DNA of 64,000 nt from Streptomyces sp. NBC_00285 (lineage in GTDB: Bacteria; Actinomycetota; Actinomycetes; Streptomycetales; Streptomycetaceae), in contig NZ_CP108055.1 of the NCBI RefSeq assembly GCF_036174265.1, forward strand, positions 1,364,001 through 1,428,000, written 5' to 3'. Every line of letters starts with the position of its first letter. Within the stretch, counting starts at the first letter, position 1. The position numbers were made by a program, and so were the translations under genes. Below are positions 16,352 to 24,865 of the stretch, piece after piece. The notes below the pieces were generated by a model that worked only from the letters and a program-made list of their open reading frames with translations, ran no database searches and was not told the DNA's origin.

Positions 16352-16814
16352 CAGCACCCCTCCGTTTTCGGCAGGGAGCGTCGACATGATGACGCAAAGC
16401 GGCTCCCCCCGTCGCCGTTCCGATACGCGCCCCCTTGTTCGAGCGGTGGTCAGCCGCGTTCGAGGACGAGCGGGATCACTGTAGACAGGCGGGTACTGAG
16501 ATATGCAAGAGAAGATCTACAAGGTGGCGTGAAACAGCAGCACTTCACTCCGGTCATCCGATCACCAAGATTCCGTGCGGTTGCTGCAGTCTTTAGGTGA
16601 AGAACCGATGGTTGGGGGAGTTCGGATTCAAGCGAGATGACTGAAAGTGGGCCCGGCGGCAGCCGTGACGGTCCCCACCCCGCCACGCACCGGTCCCCGC
16701 GCCCCTGAGGTTCTTCTTCCGGGCCTATGGAGGGGAGGTGCCGTCCTGGCCGAAGGGCAGGGCCGCCATGCTGACCCGGCCCCCTGCTGGGAAGGAACAC
16801 TCACGTCGGCTCAG
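16352..16814. other. Intergenic, no gene recognised
   Basis: About 460 bp between the DUF1906 scrap and repeat R2. The sequence around 16500-16620 is noticeably less GC-rich than its surroundings and may be an element end, but I cannot assign it. Confidence 0.35.
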
Positions 16815-17110
16815 CCTCCCGATACACGCATCCCGGCAGCCCGGCCGCGAAAGCGACCAGACAGCACAAAATCCAGTAACTCCCAGGCTAACGGCAGGCA
16901 TTGACGCTCCCCCAGCCGTCACGCGACTCCGCGGTGCGACCTGTGGCCGCCACCCGCGCGCGCAGCACCGTCAGCTGCCCGAGCCTGCTGCGTAGCAGAT
17001 AGCCCGCGGTACGGCGACAGGCATCGTCCGCGGCAGCCTCCGCGCCTCGGTGATCCCGGGGCCGCTGGCGCAGCGCTGCCTCGTACGCGGCATCCGCCTC
17101 CGCTACGGCG
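16815..17110. repeat. Repeat R2, copy B
   Basis: Longer partner of 6468-6751. It covers the C-terminal coding part and 3' flank of the replication-type gene. Identity starts near GCATCCCGGCAGCCCGGCC and breaks off at GGCATCCGCCTCCGCT. Confidence 0.7.
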
Positions 17111-18201
17111 TCCTCGCTCGCCATCAACCGCCGCACAGCGGCCGCCCGACGCTCATCACGGACTCGTTCGGCGACCTCCTGGGCCGCGTACGCGGCCCAG
17201 GCCTCGTCCCCGCTGCGGCGCCTGCACACGTCAGCGATCAGTGTCCGGGTGTCGGCCTCACAGGGCGCCGTGAGCTGCGCCACCTGCTCCGCGTAGTCCA
17301 GGTCGGCCCTCGCGGCGACCGCCAGGTCGACGGCCTCCTGCACCAGCTGGTCCGTGCGCCGGGCGTACGAGCAGGGCGGGCACAGGCCCGCCGCGTCCGG
17401 CAGCCCACACCCCGCACAGGGCGCCGACCGCCGCGCCCGCTCCGCCTCCCGCTCCCGGCGCCGCGCCGCGGCCGCCCGCCGCCCCTCCACCTCAACCACC
17501 GCACAAGCGTGCCGGCGCCGGGTGCGTTCCACCTCGAGCACGGTGTGCTCGCGCAGTCGCTCCTCGATGACCATGTGGCGCTCACCAGCGGCCAGACCTG
17601 GCAACTCCCGGTCGATCTGCGCCGCGATCTTCACCCGCCGGGCACGCCGGATGTGAAGCACGTTGTTGCAGTTCTCGCACTCCCCACCGGTGTCCAGCCG
17701 GACCCCGTCATCGCACCTCCGGTCCGAACACGCCTGACGCTGCACCAGGCCGCGGCGGATCAGCCACGGGTACGGGCGGTCGACCAGGGCCTAGCCGCCG
17801 GTCTCCTCCAGCCGGTCGGTGAGCCGGTCGGCCAGCAGCCGCTCCGTCGGCTCCGGCTGCTCCAGCAGGCCCGCCAGCCGCTTCACCTCCGCCTTGGCGG
17901 CCGCCTTCACCTGGTCCTGCTGCCAGCCGCTCAGCCGCTCCCACAGCCTGGAGACCGGCTCCAAAACCACCTGCAGACCAAGATCAGCCGGAAGTCCAGC
18001 CCGTCGCTGCTGCTGCTCCTTGTCCCAGCCAACAGCCTGCGGCCGGCCACCGGCCGCAGCCACGGCAGCACCCTGCCCACCATGCTCATTGACCGGGGAC
18101 TCCTTCGGCTTTTCCCCGCGCAGCGGGCCGTCCTCAGCCATCGGCGTTGCAGGCTCGGCAACGGCAGTGTCCTCGGCGGCCTGGTCCTCGCGCACGCACA
18201 C
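16888..18201 (-). pseudogene. Plasmid/ICE replication-type protein (zinc-finger, helix-turn-helix family), split by an in-frame TAG
   Basis: Two minus-strand frames are in phase: 18201-17791 (136 aa, ending LADRLTDRLEETGG) and the downstream part continuing ALVDRPYPWLIRRGLVQRQA to 16888. Only the TAG at 17791-17793 separates them. The second part carries zinc-ribbon-like cysteines (CSDRRCDDG, CENCNN and, later, CAGCG with CPPC) followed by a long charged helical tail. The architecture resembles replication/helix-turn-helix proteins of Streptomyces integrative plasmids, but the N-terminal half of that family is missing. The R2 repeat duplicates its C-terminus. Confidence 0.55.
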
Positions 18202-18255
18202 GCGCTCCGGCCGACGGCCTTCACCCCCACGGCCTTCGCCGGAAAAACCACAAGC

Positions 18256-18477
18256 TAAGAGGTCGTTTTCTCCCGTTGTTTCATCCCGGAATCTGCTGTT
18301 TGGTCGGCAGTGCCGGGTCGCGCCAGGAGATGGTGTTCTCGCTGGTGAGGCGGCGGGCCATGACCGACCTCATGGCCCGCCGCCTCACCGGCGAAGCGAC
18401 CATCTCCTGGCGTGACCCCACACCACCGGATCAAATACGTATTTCGGGATGAAACAACGGGAGAAAACGACCTCTTA
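18256..18477. mobile_element. 222-bp palindromic element with two opposing transposase tails
   Basis: Perfect 33-bp inverted repeats (18256-18288 and 18445-18477) begin TAAGAGGTCGTTTTCTCCCG. The inner sequence is also nearly palindromic. Reading right, it encodes MARRLTGEATISWRDP then PPDQIRISG and stop; reading left from 18365, MARRLTSENTISWRDPALP then TKQQIPG and stop. These are two versions of the same C-terminal tail facing each other, so the element looks like two right ends of one IS joined head to head, a MITE-like derivative. The parent family is not identified. Confidence 0.65.
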
Positions 18478-18981
18478 TGCGTCGGCAGTCCAGTAGGCAG
18501 ACTGCGTCGCGGGCCAGGACTTGGTCAGGCGCATCGGAAGTCCCCCTACGTCGTCAGATGGCGCAAGGGCTGCTGTTTTTCCAGCTCACAGCCCTCTCCG
18601 CGAGGGTGATCCCAGGGGGTTCTCAGGGGGGCGGGAGCCCGGCGAGGGAGTTCTCAGGGGGGTCCCCAGCGAAAGAAGCTGGAACATCGGGAAACACCAA
18701 GAAACACGCATTGGCCCTGGTCACAGCCCCATAAGAAGACCCCACCTCAGCTCAAGCCCGCTTAGACGGCAAGTACTGCCGTTATTCCACCTCCGACATC
18801 ACCTACCGGTAGACCGGGCGCACCAGCTTCAGCGCGGATGATCTCGCACACTGCCCTCTTCACGCGCTCTGAGCAGCACCAATAGCGGATCCACTACTGG
18901 CTCGCACAGCAGTAGAGGGGGCCGTCATCCGGTCACGGACGACGGCCCTCACAGCCTCAGGGATTCTCAGGGGGTTTCGGC

Positions 18982-19193
18982 ATGTGTGTGGGGGCTTATG
19001 AGGACAAATCGCGTGACTACGACCGTCGCGCAGACCAGGCGCTGGTCGCCTTCTACAACCTGGCCAAGGCTGGTGGCGGGCACAGTGGCGATGCCGTCGA
19101 GCCTGCATACCGAGACCTGCTGGATGCGGTAGAGGCCACTTGCTGGAAGCTGGATCGAGGACCTGCTGGAGGCCCACCCTAATGGGCAGTGAT
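18982..19193 (+). pseudogene. Small hypothetical ORF of repeat R1 (probably frameshifted)
   Basis: Reads MCVGAYEDKSRDYDRRADQA, then LVAFYNLAKAGGGHSGDAVE and YRDLLDAVEATCWKL. Dropping one nucleotide would continue IEDLLEAHPNGQ and stop at 19193, so the ancestral protein was about 68 residues and both copies (here and near 2082) carry a shift at this place. Function unknown. Confidence 0.3.
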
Positions 19194-19489
19194 GCGGGGC
19201 ACCGCCAGGCCCACCCCGGCCCGTCGAGGCCCTGAAAGAGACTGCGGGCCTCGCATCACTCTCCTCGTGGCGGTGGTCGGTTCCGGAGAAGCCGCACACA
19301 CCCCCTGGGACATGGATCCCTTGGTCAAGAGTCGGCCTCCGGGCCCGTCCAGCGCCACGAGGCCGAGCGTCCACCACATCCAGTCCGATGATCGGATCGT
19401 TGATGTTTGTGGTCTGAGCCGTCCACAGGGATCACCTCTCACCACGCCTGGAGCCGTCGAGTTCTGGAGCAGACCGAGGGCCCTGAGGA

Positions 19490-19613
19490 CCGCTGGGGTC
19501 ACGAACGGCTAATCGGATGCAGGGCCATCGAGCCCTTCCATTAGGGAGACGCGTGCCCCCGCACGGCTGCGACCAGCAGCCAAGCTCCCGAGTGAGAGGA
19601 CGAACACGACGCC
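19490..19613 (+). promoter_or_regulatory. Conserved IS110 5' leader (candidate bridge-RNA region)
   Basis: This untranslated leader is kept almost unchanged in both R1 copies, including a GGGCCATCGAGCCC stem-loop and AGGGAGACGCGTGCCCCCGC just before the transposase. IS110-group elements are known to encode a bridge RNA in their non-coding end upstream of the gene. That this leader serves so is inferred from position and conservation only. Confidence 0.3.
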
Positions 19614-20855
19614 ATGACCATCACCTGCGGAGTCGACTGGGCCAGCGACCATCACGACGTCGCTCTGGTCGACCAGGAAGGCACCTTGTTAGCCAGGGCT
19701 CGGATCGCCGACGACCTGGACGGCCTGCACCAGCTACTCGAGCTCCTCACCACCCACGGCGACGCCGTGAACGCCCCGGTCCCTATCGCGATCGAGACCT
19801 CCCGCGGACTTCTCGTCGCATGCCTCCGCGCAACCGGCCGGCCTATTTACGCCATCAACCCGATGGCCGCCGCCCGTTACCGTGACCGCCACACGGTCAC
19901 CCGCAAGAAGTCCGACCACCTCGACGCCATGGTGCTCGCGAACATCCTGCGCACGGACAGGGCCGCACACCGGCCGCTGCCTGACGACAGCGAGCTCGCC
20001 CGAGCGGTCGCCGTCCTCGCCCGCGCCCAGCAGGATGCCGTATGGGACCGAACCCAAGCCGGCAATAAACTCCGCTCTCACCTGCGCGAATACTTCCCCG
20101 GTTTCCTCGCTGCCTTTCAGCACAAGCGCGAAGGGATCAGCGGCAGCGTCGCCCGCGCCGTGTTGGCAGCGGCCCCCACCCCCGAACAGGCCGCCAAGCT
20201 CACCCGCCCCCAGCTGCGCACGCTGCTGAAGAAGAGCGGCCGTGAGCGCGGCATCGAAACGGAAGCCGAACGGCTCCGCGCCGCTTTGCGCGTCCCACAA
20301 ATGCGCCAGCCCAATCAGGTCGAGCAGGCCATGGGATGCCAGACCGTCGCTCTGCTCAGACAGCTCAACGCCGCCTGCACCAGCGTCGAAGACCTCACCG
20401 AAGCCACAGCGGAGTCATTTGATACGCACCCGGACGCCGAGATCATCACCAGCTTTCCGGGACTCGGCTCTGTCACCGGCGCCCGGGTGCTCGCCGAGAT
20501 CGGCGACGACCGATCCCGCTTCACCGACGCGAAAGGCCTCAAAGCCTTCGCCGGGGCCGCACCGATCACCAGGGCATCTGGCAGAAGCCTCGCCGTCATG
20601 GCCCGCAGGGTCAAGAACCAGCGCCTGGCCTCGGTCGGCTACGTCTGGGCCTTCGCCAGCCTGACCGCCTCACCCGGCGCCCGAGCCCACTACGACCGGC
20701 GACGAGCCGACGGAGACCGCCACACAGCCGCCCAGCGGAACCTCTTCAACCGCATGCTCGGCTGCCTCCACTACTGCCTCACCAAGCGCAGCCCATACGA
20801 CGAACAAGCCGCATTCCCGACCCTACCGGCCCCACAACTCACCATCGCCGCTTGA
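19614..20855 (+). CDS. IS110 family transposase (413 aa)
   Basis: Full-length DEDD transposase of the IS110 group. The N-terminal RuvC-like part has CGVDWASDHHDVALVD (Asp), PIAIETSRGLLVA (Glu) and KKSDHLDAMVLANIL (Asp pair). The C-terminal Transposase_20 part has IITSFPGLGSVTGARVLAEI then AFAGAAPITRASGRS, with the essential serine, and YVWAFASLTASPGARAHYD. The ATG at 19614 follows GAGAGGACG. Intact length and motifs suggest a functional enzyme. Confidence 0.92.
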   Translation: MTITCGVDWASDHHDVALVDQEGTLLARARIADDLDGLHQLLELLTTHGDAVNAPVPIAIETSRGLLVACLRATGRPIYAINPMAAARYRDRHTVTRKKSDHLDAMVLANILRTDRAAHRPLPDDSELARAVAVLARAQQDAVWDRTQAGNKLRSHLREYFPGFLAAFQHKREGISGSVARAVLAAAPTPEQAAKLTRPQLRTLLKKSGRERGIETEAERLRAALRVPQMRQPNQVEQAMGCQTVALLRQLNAACTSVEDLTEATAESFDTHPDAEIITSFPGLGSVTGARVLAEIGDDRSRFTDAKGLKAFAGAAPITRASGRSLAVMARRVKNQRLASVGYVWAFASLTASPGARAHYDRRRADGDRHTAAQRNLFNRMLGCLHYCLTKRSPYDEQAAFPTLPAPQLTIAA

Positions 20856-20882
20856 CAGATCAACTGCATCGGATGTCTCTTT

Positions 20883-21130
20883 CCCCGGTCCTGACCTCGG
20901 TGCCCGGCGTCGGCGTCAGGACCCGCCGCAGTCCTCCTGACCACCGTCGGCGACGGCAGCTCGTTCCCGACCGCCGCCCACCTGGCCTCTTACGCCGGTC
21001 TTGCACCGGCCACCAAGCAGTCGGGGACCTCGATCCACGGCGAACACGCGCCCAGAGGCGGCAACCGGCAACTGAAACGCGCAATGTTCCTGTCCGCGTT
21101 CGCCGCCCTGGCGTGTGCACATGCCCTCCT
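20883..21130 (+). pseudogene. IS110-family transposase C-terminal scrap
   Basis: The plus strand reads LTSVPGVGVRT, then after a 1-nt shift AAVLLTTVGDGSSFPTAAHL, ASYAGLAPATKQSGTSIHGE and RGGNRQLKRAMFLSAFAALA. This is the Transposase_20 domain of an IS110 element different from the one just upstream. It is truncated on the left, and on the right it is cut by the IS701-type element whose target duplication starts at 21129. Confidence 0.62.
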
Positions 21131-21132
21131 AG

Positions 21133-22692
21133 TACTCCAGCTGTACTTCTCCATTAGGGCTGGTCAGCGGCTTGGGTGTGGGGATTGTAGTGGGGTGGAT
21201 CGGAGTGCTGGGCGGTCTTAGCGGAGCGTCCCGCGAACGTGTGACCACGCCGCATGTAGTGGCAGCGGACCGAGTAGTCCGCAGGTGTGATCAATGATGT
21301 GCCCACGAGCGCCTGGGGCCATGAACTCGAGAACCTGTTCCTGCGGGCCGGAGCCTGCTTCGCCAGGGTGGAACCCCGGCGACGGATGCGCGACTATGTG
21401 CGTGGACTGCTGGGTCCGGTAGGTCGCAAGAACGGCTGGCAACTCGCCGAGTTTGCCGGCCATGCCACCCCGGACGGGCTGCAGCACCTCCTCTCCCGCA
21501 GCCGCTGGGACGCCGACCGCCTCCGCGACGACCTGCAGCTCTATGCGGCAGAACAACTCGGTTCCCCAGACGGCGTGTTGATCATCGATGACACCGGCTT
21601 CATCAAGAAGGGCACCACCTCAGCCGGGGTGCAACGGCAATATTCCGGAACGGCGGGACGCACCGAAAACTGCCAGATCGGTGTCTTCGCCGCCTACGCC
21701 ACCCCCCGCGGTCACGCGCTGGTAGACCGCGAGCTCTACCTGCCCAAGTCCTGGACCGAGGACCGCGAACGCTGCCGAACGGCCCAGGTCCCCGACGAGC
21801 GCGACTTCACGACCAAGAACGACCTCGCCCGCTCCATGATCCTTCGAGCCATGCGTTCCCCGCTGGTCTTCTCCTGGATCACCGCCGACTCCGCTTACGG
21901 CCAGGACTCCCGCTTCCGCCGTTTTGTGGAGGACGCCGGGCTGTCCTACGTCGTGGCGGTGCCCAAGTCCCAGCAGGTCCACGGCCCGCGCATCGACTAC
22001 CTCATCGGCCAGGCCCCGCCCGAGGCATGGCAACGCCTCTCCTGCGGAGACGGCGCCAAAGGACCGCGGCTCTACGACTGGGCAGCGGCCCGGCTGCCGG
22101 CCGTCTGGGAGTTCGACGGCGACGAACCCACGCGGCAACGCTGGATGCTCGCCCGCCGCAGCATCAACAAGCCCGATGAGATCGCGTACTACCTGGCCAG
22201 TGCCCCGTTGGACGCCACCGTTGCGGACCTCGCCCGTATCGCGGGCTGCCGCTGGAAGATCGAGGAGTGCTTCCAGAGCGCGAAGAACGAGTGCGGGCTG
22301 GACCAGTACGAAGTCCGCCGCTACGTCGGCTGGTACCGGCACATCACTCTCGTGATGCTCGCGCATACCTTCCTCGCGGCGATGGCTGTCCAGGCACGTG
22401 AAAAAGGGGTGACACGGCCGACACACCCGACCTCGTGGACCTCACCCCGGCCGAAATCCGCCGTCTGCTGGCAGTTGAACCCCAACGCTGTCCTGCGCAA
22501 CGCGATCACGCAGTGACGTGGTCGCACTGGAGACGCCTCCACCAAGCACGCGCACGACGCTGCCACTACATGCGGCGTGGTCACACGTTCGCGGGACGCT
22601 CCGCTAAGACCGCCCAGCACTCCGATCCACCCCACTACAATCCCCACACCCAAGCCGCTGACCAGCCCTAATGGAGAAGTACGGCTGGAGTA
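21133..22692 (+). mobile_element. Complete IS701-family insertion sequence with 135-bp terminal inverted repeats
   Basis: The element is bounded by CTAG at 21129-21132 and again at 22693-22696, the 4-bp YTAR-type duplication of IS701. The outer 135 bp (21133-21267 and 22558-22692) are inverted copies differing at a single base that I can see. Such long terminal repeats are unusual for this family. One transposase gene fills the interior. Confidence 0.85.
21287..22516 (+). CDS. IS701 family transposase, C-terminus frameshifted
   Basis: 409 residues. Family motifs include RRRMRDYVRGLLGPVGRKNG, GVLIIDDTGFIKKGTTSAGV (catalytic Asp), QYSGTAGRTENCQIGVFAAY, WITADSAYGQDSRFR (second Asp) and CRWKIEECFQSAKNECGLDQ (Glu). 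All catalytic residues are present. After AREKG at about 22410 the normal C-terminus (DLVDLTPAEIRRLLAV to HQARARRCHYMRRG) is found in another frame, which runs on to 22671. One extra G in the GGGG run would restore it. Whether this is a mutation, a sequencing error or a recoding site cannot be told from one copy. Confidence 0.85.
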   Translation: MINDVPTSAWGHELENLFLRAGACFARVEPRRRMRDYVRGLLGPVGRKNGWQLAEFAGHATPDGLQHLLSRSRWDADRLRDDLQLYAAEQLGSPDGVLIIDDTGFIKKGTTSAGVQRQYSGTAGRTENCQIGVFAAYATPRGHALVDRELYLPKSWTEDRERCRTAQVPDERDFTTKNDLARSMILRAMRSPLVFSWITADSAYGQDSRFRRFVEDAGLSYVVAVPKSQQVHGPRIDYLIGQAPPEAWQRLSCGDGAKGPRLYDWAAARLPAVWEFDGDEPTRQRWMLARRSINKPDEIAYYLASAPLDATVADLARIAGCRWKIEECFQSAKNECGLDQYEVRRYVGWYRHITLVMLAHTFLAAMAVQAREKGVTRPTHPTSWTSPRPKSAVCWQLNPNAVLRNAITQ

Positions 22693-22874
22693 CTAGAGAT
22701 CTTTAACGGTGCGGGTTACGGCGGTTGGATGTAGCTGAGCGCTTCAGCGAGTGGGCGCGCGAGTCAGCGACCGGAGCGTTCTGCCCCGACGGCGCGGGTT
22801 ACGGCGGTTGGCCTTGGCGTCGAGTGGCGGCTCTGGGCGTTGGTATGTCAGTGGCGCCGGTTATGTTGCCGAGC

Positions 22875-23420
22875 ATGACAAGTTGGATCGACTGCGGCGT
22901 CATGGCATGGGTGGACGAAGACCTGTACCGGGAAGACGAAACCGTCCTGGTCTACTTCAAGGGGACCACCCTGACCGCCATGGCCGAAGGCCTGTCCGCG
23001 CAGCAGCGGCCGCCGTTCGCCTACGGCAACGACACAGAACCCGGCGACTGGGGCGTGATCGTGCACCACATGTTCAACCGCGACGACTACGACGAGATCG
23101 ACTACCGCGAGCTGTGCCCTGCGGGCGCTGAGCTGATGGTGTTCGTTCCCAATCCGTGCGTTGCCAAGGCCCATGGACCCAAGGCGTACCACTACAAGGA
23201 CGGCCAGACATCGTCCTGCATCGACTACGAGGGTCCCGACTACGTCGGAGAGTACTGGCCCAACAAGATGGCCCCTCTCATCACGGCGGCCGGCCTGGAC
23301 CGTCGGAGCGAGACCTACGAGGAGCAGCTGACCCAGCTGATCTGTGACCACATGGGGCTGCCCGCACTGAATCGCGACACCATCACGGTGGACCGCGACC
23401 TGGTGGCCTCCTACTACTAG
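22875..23420 (+). CDS. Hypothetical protein (181 aa)
   Basis: Acidic, soluble-looking protein without signal peptide or membrane segment: MTSWIDCGVMAWVDEDLYRE, VLVYFKGTTLTAMAEGL and YEEQLTQLICDHMGLPALNR. Aromatic residues and acidic clusters (FNRDDYDEIDYREL) stand out. I do not recognise the family. The frame is open back to 22725, and ATG at 22845 is an alternative start; none has a strong ribosome site. The region just upstream contains a short direct repeat (GCGGGTTACGGCGGTTGG at about 22710 and 22794). It sits between an IS701 element and the Cml gene, so it may be a passenger. Confidence 0.65.
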   Translation: MTSWIDCGVMAWVDEDLYREDETVLVYFKGTTLTAMAEGLSAQQRPPFAYGNDTEPGDWGVIVHHMFNRDDYDEIDYRELCPAGAELMVFVPNPCVAKAHGPKAYHYKDGQTSSCIDYEGPDYVGEYWPNKMAPLITAAGLDRRSETYEEQLTQLICDHMGLPALNRDTITVDRDLVASYY

Positions 23421-23616
23421 TTGTTGCGGGACATGACGTTGGTGACACAGGCCGATGTCAGTGAAACCAGGATGCTTCGGCGGGCATCGGTCGGGTAGCG
23501 TGCGGGCCATGTCGAGTCCTGAGTCAGACAAGGTGGGGGCTTTCGGTCACGCCGTCAGCCCCCTGAACCACTGAGCTCGTAGCCCTGTCGTCGCGCCGCA
23601 TTCTGCGGCCGGGCGA
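23421..23616. other. Intergenic upstream of the Cml-type exporter
   Basis: No gene of known family. A 20-codon frame (MSSPESDKVGAFGHAVSPLN, ATG at 23510) follows a TAGCGT box and may be a leaderless truncated start. The promoter of the exporter must lie here or in the leader. Confidence 0.35.
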
Positions 23617-23686
23617 GTGTGCTCTTGGGGCTGGCCGCGGTGACGAGATGACCTTCTCGTGCTTCTCCTCACCTCGGAGCCACTCG
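23617..23686 (+). promoter_or_regulatory. Candidate leader peptide and ribosome-site hairpin of the Cml-type gene
   Basis: A short frame GTG at 23617 to TGA at 23641-23643 encodes VCSWGWPR. Just before the exporter start, CTCC (in CTTCTCCTCACC) can pair with GGAG of its ribosome site across a 7-nt loop. The layout recalls translational attenuation known for some actinobacterial chloramphenicol exporters (cmx, cmrA). That this one works so is inference; the leader has only a weak ribosome site. Confidence 0.3.
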
Positions 23687-24865
23687 ATGCCTCTCCCGCT
23701 GTACCTGCTTGCCATGGCGGTTTTCGCCATGGGCACCTCGGAATTCATGCTCGCCGGCCTCCTGCCGGACATCGCCTCAGACCTCGAAGTCACAGTCGGG
23801 ACAGCCGGAACGCTCACCTCGGCCTTCGCCGTCGGCATGATCGTCGGTGCCCCCCTCGTGGCCGCGCTTGCCCGCAACTGGCCCAGGCGCTCCAGCCTTC
23901 TCGGGTTCATCCTCACTTTCGCGGCCGCTCATGCCGTAGGCGCCATGACCACCAGCTTCCCGGTCCTGTTCGCCACCCGGGTCGTCGCCGCGCTCGCGAA
24001 CGCAGGGTTTCTTGCCGTCGCCCTGACGGCTGCCGCCACGCTGGTCTCACCCGACAGGAAGGGACGTGCGCTGGCCGTGCTGCTGTCAGGCACGACGGTG
24101 GCCACGATCGCCGGTGTCCCTGCCGGGTCGGTGCTCGGCACGTTCCTCGGCTGGCGGGCCACATTCTGGGCCGTCGCCGCTCTCTGCCTGCCGGCAGCTC
24201 TCGGCATCCTGAAGGGAATCCCGGCAGGACGTGATGAGAATGAGGCGACGGGCAGGCCAGCGTTGCGAGCGGAACTCGCCCAGCTCACCCGGCCACGGTT
24301 GATTGTGGTGATGCTGCTCGGCGCGCTGGTGAACGCGGCAACCTTCGCAAGCCTCACCTTCCTCGCCCCCGTGGTGACCGACAGCACCGGGCTGGGCGAG
24401 TTGTGGATCTCTGTCGCCCTGGTGCTCTTCGGCGCCGGATCCTTCGTGGGCGTCACCGTCGCCGGCCGACTGTCCGACCGGCGTCCCGGTCCGGTCATCG
24501 CAGTCGTCGGCCCGCTGCTACTCATCGGCTGGCCGGCCCTGGCGATGCTGGCCAACGAGCCGGTCGCCCTGTTCATCCTCCTGTTCGTGCAGGGTGCACT
24601 GTCGTTCGCCCTGGGCAGCACGCTGATTACGCGAGTCCTCTACCAGGCCGCAGGAGCCCCCACCATGGCCGGCTCGTATGCGACCGCGGCACTCAACGTA
24701 GGCGCCGCCGTCGGCCCCGTCATCGCTGCAGCCACCCTCAGCACCGAAGCCGGGGACCTCGGGCCGCTCTGGGCCAGCGGACTCCTCGTCGCGGTCGCGC
24801 TGCTCATCGCATTTCCCCTCCTCACCGCCATCACGGCCGACCGGAGCACCGAGGTGCTCCGGTGA
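23687..24865 (+). CDS. cml: Cml/Cmx-type chloramphenicol efflux MFS transporter
   Basis: 392-residue, 12-helix major facilitator of the drug:H+ antiporter class. It follows the S. lividans/coelicolor Cml sequence closely: MPLPLYLLAMAVFAMGTSEF, MLAGLLPDIASDLEVTVGTA, LLGFILTFAAAHAVGAMTTS, GRALAVLLSGTTVATIAGVP and STLITRVLYQAAGAPTMAGS. The antiporter motif C-like GVPAGSVLGTFLGWR is present. ATG at 23687 follows CGGAG at good distance; an upstream in-frame ATG (23648) lacks a site. It most likely exports chloramphenicol. Its stop overlaps the GTG of the following IS481 remnant. Confidence 0.88.
   Translation: MPLPLYLLAMAVFAMGTSEFMLAGLLPDIASDLEVTVGTAGTLTSAFAVGMIVGAPLVAALARNWPRRSSLLGFILTFAAAHAVGAMTTSFPVLFATRVVAALANAGFLAVALTAAATLVSPDRKGRALAVLLSGTTVATIAGVPAGSVLGTFLGWRATFWAVAALCLPAALGILKGIPAGRDENEATGRPALRAELAQLTRPRLIVVMLLGALVNAATFASLTFLAPVVTDSTGLGELWISVALVLFGAGSFVGVTVAGRLSDRRPGPVIAVVGPLLLIGWPALAMLANEPVALFILLFVQGALSFALGSTLITRVLYQAAGAPTMAGSYATAALNVGAAVGPVIAAATLSTEAGDLGPLWASGLLVAVALLIAFPLLTAITADRSTEVLR

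Larger units (their letters stand above)
18478..19613. repeat. Repeat R1, copy B
   Basis: Matches copy A (1556-2358 and 4036-4106) and copy C (59050-59396). It includes the truncated-integrase junction, iteron-like TTCTCAGGGGG blocks near 18620, 18650 and 18963, the SDITYR scrap, a small ORF at 18982 and the IS110 leader. Relative to copy A it carries about 300 extra bp (roughly 19208-19490) and lacks the IS1380 insertion. Confidence 0.72.
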
